Source: Mortierella sp. BCC40632
Lineage: Eukaryota > Mortierellomycota > Mortierellomycetes > Mortierellales > Mortierellaceae
Reading direction: 5' to 3'
Length of the DNA stretch: 64,000 nucleotides
NCBI GenBank assembly: GCA_011634665.1
Contig: WAEK01000012.1
Coordinates: 310,001 to 374,000, forward strand
The notes below the pieces were generated by a model. The model was not told where the DNA came from. It did not search any database and saw only the letters and a list, made by a program, of their open reading frames with translations. How positions within the stretch are numbered: the stretch's first letter is position 1; each line of letters starts with the position of its first letter. This document shows, in pieces, positions 55,086 to 64,000 of this stretch. Both the position numbers and the translations under genes were made by a program.

Positions 55086-57237
55086 ATGTCCAGGTAAGCA
55101 GAGTCTCCTTTTTTTACACACAAACTTGGTTCCATCTGCCATCTCAGAGGCGGTGGCCATTTCTTTATTTTTATTTTAGTCTCGTGTTCTTCTATTTGCG
55201 CTTCAGACAGCCGATTTGTTTGTTTTTCGGCCAGAGTCGGATGATCCTGCTTCAAGCTAGCTAAAGTCTAAAGACTTGGGATCTCACGACCACTGATGGT
55301 GACCACGTAAATGTATTCTCTATAGTGCAACTGCCTCATTTGAAAGTAGCACCTCCCATCTCTGTGATGAGCGATCTAGGAGGGAGCACAGTGTTGGTTC
55401 ATCTACTAAGGTGAGAACCGCCCCATATACCCTTGGCCAGGTCATAATTGCTCCATCTTTGGGAGAGTGTAAGAAAAAACAACTGACCAAAATATGAATC
55501 CCTCCAGTCAACTAAAGAAAGTCTCTATCTTTCGAGGGGATCTTCTAATGGGTCGGATTTGCAAACTATCAGCAGTCAGAACAACCTCGATTTTCTGTCA
55601 AGGTAAGGCGTAATGAGTGATTGCTGGATACATTCCACACGCTGAGTGGCGTAGACTAATCGCGTTCATTCACGCGCGATGTCTCTTAAACATAAAGCCG
55701 TCATCGGTACCTGAGGCTAATGAGTTCAATTAGACGTCCAAAAGACATCAATATTCTTGTTATTGGGCTCTCCCAGTCCGGAAAATCCAGGCTAATTGAA
55801 ACCATCTGCGGGTTTCTCGATCCTGGGAGGGCAATTAATCTCAGTAACATTGGCGATGGCAATGAGTCGTTTACCAAGGATGTTTCAATATACGAGGTCA
55901 CATCCCGCATTCCAGTGCTCGAGCCATATCCCGACATCGCTCAAAACGACGATCGCCTCGGAGGCCTTGAAGAAAGGGTCAGTTTTGCCAGCAACTCAGA
56001 AGCTACACCATCTGAGCCAGATTCTAGGACCAAATACAAATTTCGTATCATCGACACCCCAGGATTAGAGGACACCGAAGGTCACGATGTCAAGAACGTT
56101 TCCAAGATCCTCGAGGCACTATCCATAGTAAAAGAAATCCACCTGATTGTCCTCACTATTGCACAAGAAACACTTCCAACAGAAGGGGAACAGAAAGCGC
56201 TCAGTGACTATCGCAACATCTTTTCGGGTCCAGGGATGAGAAGTCTATTTGTATTTGTTCATACAAAGACAAAATACGAAAAGCTACACCAAGGAGATTT
56301 CATCTTAAAACACAAATCGAAGGTGACAATTCTTAACAAACTCGTAGGCTGGAAAGCTGAACACCTCATCATCGACTCAGACCCTCCCGAGGATCGCCCA
56401 AGATTTGTCCATGAGAGCCGGAAAACTCTGCGAGCTATTCTTTCTAAGGCGCTGACGAATGCTCCTGTCCCCACAAGTCGAATACGACGGTTCAAGACTT
56501 ATCAAATGCGTGAAGTGGATAAACTTGTACTCAGGAGTTGTTCGATGACCCTCAAATCGCTCGAAGGCTACCGTACTTCTCTTTCCAAAAAAATTGTTGA
56601 TCTTGAGTCCAAGTACAAAAAAGTCGAGTCCAAGTGCAGTGCCAGACAGGAGGACATCAATTTTTTCGAGTCAGATGTTCTCGAACTTCTTGGTGCAAGA
56701 TCCAGCTTTGAAAAATGGAGTATACACAAAAAACCCGGGAAGAAACGAGTTAAAAAAATGCTTAGGATATCGGAGCTGGATTGCGCAATTGATCGTGTTG
56801 AGATAAAGGAGTGCACTGGCTACAATGTCCTAAGTACCGAGGGAGGGGAAGGCTATAATTATTGGGCAGTTGTCATCGAGCGGGACCCATTTGAGGATGG
56901 AAGCTACTTAGTAGAGTTTTCTGCAAAACGTAGCAACAGGTACCGAAAAGAAATTGACGATCTGAAGGAGAAGCAGTTACGTGGAGAAAAGGAAAAAGAA
57001 ACTCTTAGATTAGAAAAAGAAAAAAAGGAGTCGAGACTTCGGGATATCGAGGAGAAATGTCGTATAGCTGAAGGGCATGCCAAGAGAGAGTCACTTAACC
57101 TCGATCTCTACAAGGCCCTTGCAGTTGCTGGTGCTTATGAAGGCAGTCCAGCAAAATGTGCAGAGAAAGCGGAAGAAGTTTACGGGAATTTCTGGACCCC
57201 TGATAGCAAGGAGTCGTCAACGCACATGAATACGTAG
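55086..57237 (+). CDS. GTPase 8: divergent AIG1/GIMAP-like P-loop protein, G4 Asp replaced by Lys
   Basis: Exons 55086-55093 (ATGTCCAG), 55326-55410, 55508-55602 and 55698-57237; 575 residues. Introns 1 and 3 are phase 2; intron 2 is phase 0, the only exception in the array. The 8-nt first coding exon is chosen because its phase fits exon 2; an upstream ATG at 55037 is out of frame. G1 is GLSQSGKS followed by Arg (86-93), where all other copies have Pro at position 2 and Thr or Ser after the Ser. G3 is DTPGLEDTEG (from 182). G4 is TKTK (252-255), so nucleotide binding or specificity is doubtful. The tail keeps the YW module (EGGEGYNYWAVVIERD ... GSYLVEFSAKR), a highly charged coiled coil and YKALAVAGAYEGSPAK. 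The last residues differ from the IPAxGEE end of the others. It is the most divergent intact copy. Confidence 0.75.
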
Positions 57238-58613
57238 TTTAGATAAAGTAAGAGGTAGTTAGACGACCTTCAGTCAATGTATTACTGATTTTGATTTTGG
57301 CTCTTTGTAGAGAACTAGAGGCAGAATAACTGGCTTGTAGCGGCCAAGAGTTCATAGCGGCGTTACTTTTTGATCCTTCGATATCGGATGTTCCTATCAT
57401 ACTGAAGCAAAATTTAGCTTGTTCACCCACTAATAGGGAACGTGAGCAGGGCTTAGACCGTCGTGAGGCAGGCTTATTTTGCTCTACTGATGAACTGCTG
57501 TTGCAATAGTAATCTTGTGATTGACTATAGTCGACATATTCACAGGAAGAGGGGCTTGATAGCTCAATTGAAACTAATGGGGAGGCGGTAGTAAAGGAAT
57601 AGACTATCATAAAGGGGGTCTTGAGGTTATAATTCGGTGCGGACCAAACTGAGATGGGTCCACGGCGTCCATGTATCGTGACCAGGGGAAAATAGTCCAA
57701 ATAGTAGTCTTAAAATCATCGCTTGGGAACCTTTCTTGAATGCTGTCGCCCCCCCAATCGAGCCTCATATATATCGCTGCTGTCGTTACTACAGGATCCA
57801 CCAGCGGTTCAAGGCGCCGAGATTTTACGACGATGGCCTCCCGATGTCACCACAATTTTGGGACCAAGTCTTGCTGGTTTATGTGCCGAGGCGTCCATAG
57901 TGCTCTTGAACAGTCCATGCTACCATCTCCTGTGAGAGAAAAAAGATGGAACGTAAAGGCTTACACGTCGTTTCTGTCGTCTTTTGTGGCAAGAACTTGT
58001 AAGACGCAAGTCTAATATCTATGCCGCCTTGCTTTATTTGCCACTTTTAGACCACTAAATGCTGAAAGTAGTCCACTGGATCATATCAGCCGAGATGTAT
58101 GCACACGAAATAGAACGTGTTCGGCAGACCCTCCAAACTAAGGGGATGGGGTCGACTTGATCATTGACATAGACCTAAAAGAATTGACTAAAAAAATGCA
58201 CAAAAAAAACCAAGAGAGACATTGCACCCCCACCTCCAAAGTGCTAAGCTGAGTTCTTGTGTCTCTACCTAGCATAATACGACAACGTCGCATCCTTCTT
58301 GCCTGTGACGAAGGATTTGCGAGGATGTTAGGACGCAAGCTATGCATTCCTGTAACAGTAGCCTTCTCGATGCAGTCATCTACTCTTTCGCAAGCGGGAT
58401 CACCTGCTCGAGCCGAGAGAGCACCCCAGTGAAAATAGCAAAGCAACTCCAAGACACACAATTAACAAAGCAGCAAAGGCACTTCCTTTTGCAACGCAAC
58501 ACAAGCAAACGGCAGAAACAATTGGGAACAGCTGGTGGTGCGTGGGTCACGGTGAAAAAAAAAAAGGGGGATGGTACAGAGGGAGGGGAAAGCAAGCGGT
58601 GCCGAATTGATTG

Positions 58614-58648
<35 letters not shown>

Positions 58649-58868
58649 AGAACACACTGAGGCAGTAGATAGAGAAAGCGAGGGATGATTGAGGGTAGTG
58701 AATGTGAGAAAGGTTGATGGAAAGAACAAATGTTTTGGTCGCTAACGTGGACATGCCAAGGAATGAAGAATCAGGGTGAAAATGAAGAGAAGGGTAAAAC
58801 AGAGATGAGACACGCAAGCATCCGATCAGCGCACCGGCTTCAGGTCCAGAGATTGAGAATGGGGTCAA

Positions 58869-59321
58869 TTAGCCTAGGGAAAAGGTCGTCAGCATCTTTG
58901 GGCAGAAGGTAAAGAGGGATCCCCGCCCATGAAGGCCCCTGCACAAATTTCCTGTCCTTTTAGCCCTGTAAATGCAGTTTTTGCACTTTGGACAGTTCAG
59001 CCGACCGATGTCGGTTTGGCCTACGAACTCCGCCACAATGTACCCAGGCGCTCGGTTAACTGAAGCTAAAGAGAAGTAGAAAAGAAGCTGCTGTTGCCAA
59101 CTTGCTTTTTGTACAAGGCAGGATTGAGATGAGCTATGCAGGGAAGCCAATCTCATTCTTGAGGAAAACTGCCCTAGACCAGCCCCGATAGCAACCTTGT
59201 TGTTGTCGTTCCTCTTGGCCCCTGTCAACATGGTGGGACCAGATATTTGCTCCGTAGGAGATATTCCACACTTAATGAGTAGTTTTGCCTTGAGTACCTT
59301 CATCTCTGCACTTGAGCTCAT
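58869..59321 (-). CDS. Weak hypothetical ORF
   Basis: 150 codons from ATG 59321 with no family match. It has a short Cys-containing stretch (LNCPKCKNCIYRAKR). No splice or promoter evidence. Likely spurious or a gene fragment. Confidence 0.15.
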   Translation of the reverse strand: MSSSAEMKVLKAKLLIKCGISPTEQISGPTMLTGAKRNDNNKVAIGAGLGQFSSRMRLASLHSSSQSCLVQKASWQQQLLFYFSLASVNRAPGYIVAEFVGQTDIGRLNCPKCKNCIYRAKRTGNLCRGLHGRGSLFTFCPKMLTTFSLG

Positions 59322-59587
59322 TGATAGATTTGCATTGCATGGTGCGGTAATTTGATTGACTGACTCTGTTCTTAGTTGTCGCTACAGGCCATCTCTTTCA
59401 GCCCATACGCTATTCCATCGATTAATCAGGTATGCATGTACCACCTTTACATGGCAAGACCAACACTGCTACGCCGACAGCTGTAGACGGTCTCCTCTAG
59501 GGGTTAAATGAGTCTGATGGTAACCATTGAGACGAGAAATGCAAGGTCCTAGGATGGCAAGTCAGAGCCCAGGCTTGCTCCGCTTTA

Positions 59588-59640
59588 TTAACTTCGCCCT
59601 TGTCCTACTGTATGGAGACTGTCTTCATTTGTGTATAAAA
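59588..59640 (+). promoter_or_regulatory. Extended TTCGCCCTTGTCCTAC box and TATAAAA box of GTPase 9
   Basis: The 21-base box at 59588-59608 is identical to that of GTPase 8. A clear TATAAAA lies at 59634-59640, 93 bp before the split start codon. Confidence 0.6.
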
Positions 59641-59726
59641 GCTCGTCCCTTTGCGACGGCCCAGCCCAAATCAGCTCCTTTCTTTCTAGCCAACTCATTC
59701 ATTTCATTACAGCCTCCGAAGCGTCC

Positions 59727-61960
59727 ATGTAAGCTGAAAAATTGTCTTTGCCTGAGACGGGTTCAATAGTTGTATCTTCCTCTTTAACTGAATGCTCATT
59801 ACTATCTTCTGGATTGCAACAGGACCACAAATTACTATCTCAGAAATGAGATTACGGAAATGGAAGGAGAACCTACCCGATCCCCACAAAGGTATTTTTT
59901 AGAGTGACCAGAGCCCTTGGAAACGCTACGAGATCCCACGACCACTGACAGTAGTGGCGTACCCGAAACCCCTTTTTAGTATTCCTGGTCCTTCTCGAGA
60001 TGGATATTTCCGACCTAACGGTGAGCAATCAAATGGCGATCACGGGGCCGGCCCAAGTACCAACTCGATGACCTACCTACATACTCCTGGTCACTCTGCC
60101 GAGAGCACAGCTTTCATGGGAATGTGCGAAATAAGAACAGCCGAACACGATGATTCTATCCGGTCATCCGAGTGTGTTAGTTTAGCAATTTCGGGAGAAT
60201 CAGACTTGAATACGATCTACCACCCAAACGACCTTGGAGCCTCCTCAAGGTATGGTTCTTTCAATGAGTATGAGTAGCTTGTTTCACAAGTAGTAGTGAA
60301 GAATTTACCAAGATCATTTACATATAACCCTTGTTTATACAGTCGTAATGTAAGCCAAAGGTCTGCGACTTCAGCCATGAGCTCAGTAGAGAACAGGGAC
60401 CTCAATATCCTTGTTATTGGGCCATCTCAGTCAGGAAAGACCACATTGGTCGAAGGCATTCGCAGCTACTTCGATCCAAAGAGAAAAGTCGACTATAGCA
60501 GGATCGGAGATGGTACTAGGTCGTGCACCATGGAAGTCGTTGTCAACGAGCTAGTCTCCCTCATCCCAGAATATGAATTAATTAACGATGACCCCCTCCT
60601 TCGGGGTCAAGTCGACAATACCGGAGGAAACTCGGGAGAAAATACTAAAAAGATCGACTTGGTCAAACTTCAAAACTCCTGGAGTTTGTACGATTATCAG
60701 GCATGCCTCAATCGAACCGAGAACCTGGTAATTCGCTCATGCGGGACAACAACTCCACCAACCATGTACAATATCCGAGTCATCGACACCCCAGGACTAG
60801 AGGATACTGACGGTCGCGACACACTGAACATTACCAAGATCCTCGAAGCACTATCCACACCAAAAGATATTCATCTGGTTATCATTACCTTTGACGTGGA
60901 CTCGTCACTCTCTAAAAGGCGCAAAATAGTCCTACGGGACTATCTCAACATCTTTTCGGAGATGAGGGGCTTATTTGTATTTGTCCATACGAAAGTAGAG
61001 GCCGATAACCAACACTTTGAAGCCCACTCTTATACCGAAAAGCTTGACGCAAGGAAGAGAATCCTGAACGATATTATGGGGTCACCTATCGAACACTTCT
61101 TCATTGATACAAACCTAGGGGAGCGAAGACCAGTTCGTGTTTTTATGAGGCAAGCTGGTATTGGAGCCCTCCTTACTCGGGCGAAGGAAAGCCGTCCAAT
61201 ATCTACGAACAAGATGAGACTGGTCAAGACCAATTTTATGCGTGAGGTCGATGAGCTCGTAATTAGAGACTGTAATCAACAAATTGAAATGATTAAGGAG
61301 CGAACTGGACTACTAGAAAATCGCGAGGCAAACCTAAGAATTCAAGAACTCATGGCAATCTCAGAGCGCGATAAAAAACAGAAGGAACTCAAAGAGCTGG
61401 ATACTGATGATCTCGATCACCTTGGAGAAAGGTCGAGTAAGGAAGGCTGGCAGATGTTCGACATGCTCCCCTCCGCAAGACCTAAGAAATTACTAGAGAT
61501 ATCGGGACTGGTTTGTGGCATTGACGATATTCAAGAGGAGAGGAATGGCTATCGAGTTAGAAGCTCGGAAGGAGGGAAAGGTCGCAATCACTGGAAAGTA
61601 GTCATTGAGCGCAAAGTGTTCAGAAAGGGAGTTTACCGAGTCAGGTTTTTTGCTAAGCGCCGCAACATTCACCAAGAAAAGATAGCCAGACTGAAGGTCG
61701 ATGTTGAAAGTCTGGTGAAAACTGTTGATTGTCTCTCCCAAGAGATAAAACAGTGTGAGGAAAGGGGTGCCAGGACAGAGGACAAAGCACGTGTCAAGCT
61801 AGAGGAAAACATGGCAAAGTTACTTATGATTAGAACAGGTGCCGAACAGGAAACTCTTCCATTCCATCTCTTCAAGGCTGCTGTGAACACGGGCATGTAT
61901 CAAGGCACTCCATGCGAATGCATGGAGAAAGCAATCAAATTTTATAGTGAGAACAATTAA
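59727..61960 (+). CDS. GTPase 9: AIG1/GIMAP-like P-loop protein, split start codon, G4 Asp replaced by Glu
   Basis: Exons: AT at 59727-59728, 59823-59891, 59980-60249 and 60343-61960, all introns phase 2 and the first splitting the ATG; 652 residues. Exon 2 then reads TG-less: G ACC ACA AAT TAC, giving MTTNYYLRNE. The exon-3 module is homologous to that of GTPase 7. G1 is GPSQSGKT (140-147), G3 DTPGLEDTDG (from 262) and G4 TKVE (330-333). Tail: coiled coils, a YW-type module with Y to H (EGGKGRNHWKVVIERK ... GVYRVRFFAKR), then FKAAVNTGMYQGTPCE. It ends at KFYSENN, without the IPAxGEE tail. It is the rightmost copy of the array. Confidence 0.83.
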
Positions 61961-62432
61961 TTAAAGTCATCGGTCTCCGACTAGGATTGAGTAGGTGAAC
62001 CCCTGGCTGGCGTGTGTCGGAGTAGAGCAGTGCAGTGCACAAGGGGTTCTGTGCAAGGGTGGGAGATGGGTTTGGCAGCCCTCCTGGCGTGGGGACCCTT
62101 GGCCTCTGACCTTCTGCGAGGCATGTCAATGTTGTGGAAATCAAAGGAGAAAAGCCGTTCTATCGCCCAAATACGCTTCTTTCTTTTTCTTTGTTTTTTT
62201 TTTTTGCTCCATCATATCTCTCTCTCCACTCTTTGTTCATCCATCTCCATCCTGTCCCTTCATCCCTCTCTTCATCTATTCATCTCTCATCCGTCTCTAT
62301 TCATTCAGCCATCGCCCCTCCTCTCTATACCGCTGCTTTTGTTTTATCCTTCCCTCTCTCTCACTCTCTCCGTTTCTCCTTTCGATATTTCTCTACTCGC
62401 CTGCTCTCCGACCCAACCACCTTCCACTCGAG
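61961..62432. other. Intergenic between GTPase 9 and the UPF0658 gene
   Basis: CT-rich leader of the next gene, no TTCGCCCT box and no gene seen. Confidence 0.5.
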
Positions 62433-64000
62433 ATGTCCGCACCTGTCCATGGTCAGGGACCCAGTCCCAGTCCTTTGGGCGGGTATTTGGCCCATCCTCT
62501 TCAGCCTACTAACGATTTCATCCCCGGAGTCCCCTCCTCACCCACACTGCACCACTCGTCCTCGTCGAGCCTGCCTTCATACCCACAAACCTCCCCACAC
62601 GCTTCCCCATACTCCTCCCCGTATGCCCAACCATCGCCCAGCCATATGGACCACCACCGTGCTGCTCGGCCCGGCCCAACGGCCGCCGCTGCCGCCTTCC
62701 ACGACCACAGGATAGGCAACGACCACAAACCAGGCTCGGTCCATAAACATTCTTACGCCTACCCACTCTCATCTCTCGATGGCTCTTCCGATCCCAAGCT
62801 CCATCAAAGCGGCAGCGATGTTGAATCCAATAATGACAATCCACATTGGCGCGCGCGGCTGACGAAGCTAGTGCGATTCCCATGCTCGGTCTATGGCAAA
62901 TCGCTGATGCTCACGATTGCGATAGAAGCACTACTAGTCATCATCATGCAGACAGTGATTGTCGTCAAATACTTTGATGGTCTGATTGATGATCCCATCG
63001 TCCCTGGCTCGTACCCGCCCTACCTTGACCCTTTGAATCAGTCTCGCTCTATTCCGGCTTACCTGATCGTCTTTGTATTTGCCCAACTCTTTCAGCTTGT
63101 TTTGGCATGGGACGCTGTAAGTGCTGGGAGAACTCTGTCTCCTCTGTCAATATCTCTTCCCCTTTATTTCATTTGGCCCGTTCGGGCCCTGCCTCTTTTT
63201 TTTTTTTTTTTTTTTCGCATATCGAGCGACACAACGACATATTTCAGGGACCATCTTGGACAGAGAGGACCACAGACAAAGGGACGCGGACAGACAGGAC
63301 CTTGGGATTAATATTTGTGGTCTCACTAACCAGAGACCCACTTAGAGTGGTGGTTGCAGATGGACCTCTGCAGAGGCAATCTGTTAGCAGCTTCGCACCC
63401 ATTGGGCCATGCCCTCTTCCTTTGTGACAGTGTGGTCTTGAGGACCAGACGGAAGGAGAGATGGGAGCCGGAACACAATGAGGCGAGTAGACCAAAAGCA
63501 GCGAACTCGTGTAATGCACACAGGCAGAAGGCTCACAAAAACGAGCCTATATTTATTTGGTACCTTCTCTCTCTCTCTCTCTCTCTGGGCTTTCTCTGGA
63601 TGTTTTTGACGGTCCTCCTGTGCTCGCCGGCTCTCACTACTATGGCCCGAGAGACCAGGAAGCCAGGATCAAGACTAGGAACCAGCTTACTCAGGATACC
63701 CAGTCTTTAACAGGAGACAGTGTGCACGGAGCCCGTATTCGTTTTGAGCTAACGAGAACTGTTCTTTTCTAATCATGCTTTTTTCCGTTCCTATCGTAGG
63801 TCCGTGCACAAAACACGATTGAGATGATTGCGATCGTAATCTTCAACCTGTGCTGTTTTGCCTACTCGACCTTTGAAATATCACAAATCCGGACCTCTCT
63901 CTTAGACAGCAGCCAGTTCGGATTCTTTGGACCTGACGGGATGGCGGATCAGCTCCAGGAGTCTGTAAAACCATTCTTGATCGTCGTTATTGTTGTTATT
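62433..64000 (+). CDS. UPF0658-type Golgi membrane protein, 3' end beyond the right edge
   Basis: Exon 1 is 62433-63116 (228 codons, phase 0); exon 2 starts at 63800 and is open to the window end. The first ~140 residues are Ser/Pro/His-rich and cytosolic-looking. Membrane helices follow: SLMLTIAIEALLVIIMQTVI (~152-172), IPAYLIVFVFAQLFQLVLAW (~206-226), then NTIEMIAIVIFNLCCFAYS in exon 2, and a fourth beginning at the edge (PFLIVVIVVI). The order and the AWDAVRAQNTIEMI junction match the fungal UPF0658 Golgi membrane family, whose biochemical role is unknown. The 683-nt intron carries a T22 run near 63195-63216 and a (TC)n tract near 63569-63586. Start ATG 62433 follows a CT-rich leader. Confidence 0.8.

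Larger units (their letters stand above)
57238..59726. other. Largest gap in the array (2.5 kb), no confident gene
   Basis: Two minus-strand frames, 57239-57700 and 58869-59321, are open but match nothing I know. An A30 run lies at 58614-58646. From ~59370 on the sequence resembles the upstream region of GTPase 8. This gap could hold a remnant of another duplicated copy, but I see no recognisable GTPase piece. Confidence 0.45.

Noticed and set aside
57600..57700. SAPNY-like string on the minus strand, as in PP1/PP2A phosphatases
   Set aside because: Only a five-residue match; no other phosphatase motif is present in any frame nearby.
1..64000. CRISPR arrays, tRNA and rRNA genes
   Set aside because: No regularly spaced direct repeats with unique spacers were seen, and no cloverleaf with a TTC-type T-loop or rRNA segment was recognised; tandem repeats here are microsatellites.

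Overview
The window looks like nuclear DNA of a filamentous fungus, most likely an early-diverging (Mucoromycota/Mortierellomycota-type) lineage. Genes carry several short GT..AG introns, and the set includes DASH-type Spc19, fungal NADPH oxidase, Gle1, Vti1, Ade1 and a UPF0658 Golgi protein. Non-coding DNA is full of long A/T homopolymers and (GA)n, (TC)n and (TG)n microsatellites. The exact taxon is an inference. All multi-exon models were built by hand from splice signals and reading-frame continuity.

Layout, left part (1-36133): a Kelch-repeat protein cut by the left edge (-); a SWIM zinc-finger Sws1/ZSWIM7-like recombination factor (-) with an 11-nt exon; ribosomal protein eL24 (-) with a 5-nt first coding exon; an aldo/keto reductase (-) divergent from ADE1 (+); GLE1 (+) convergent with a long Spc19-like kinetochore protein (-), which is divergent from VTI1 (+); cytochrome b5 (+) with two possible C-termini; a single-exon NADPH oxidase (-); two Ser/Pro-rich proteins of unknown function (-); and a MEA1-like protein (-). 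Most of these are housekeeping genes.

Right part (37091-61960): a 25-kb, all-plus-strand tandem array of eight intact paralogues of an AIG1/GIMAP-like P-loop GTPase family plus one gutted copy. I number them GTPase 1 to 9, with 4 as the relic. Each protein has a variable disordered N-terminus built from small exons, a G domain (G1 GxSQSGKS, G3 DTPGLxD, G4 FVHTKxx), a coiled-coil middle with a conserved YW/GxYxAK module, and a conserved C-terminal helical tail. The array shares a promoter signature (TTCGCCCT followed by a TATA-like box) and an unusual 5' gene structure: every intron is phase 2 except one in GTPase 8, and in three genes the start codon itself is split AT|G by intron 1. The base-specificity Asp of G4 is kept only in copies 1-3 and is N, N, S, K and E in copies 5-9. 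A decayed tyrosine-recombinase gene sits beside the relic copy. The array is bounded by the MEA1-like gene and by the UPF0658 gene, which runs off the right edge.

The best candidate for an undescribed system is this GTPase array. Its rapid duplication, swapped N-terminal exon modules, shared promoters and drifting nucleotide-binding motif resemble recognition or defence GTPase families (GIMAP, IRG-like). That functional reading is inference; the sequence shows only the family, its structure and its divergence.
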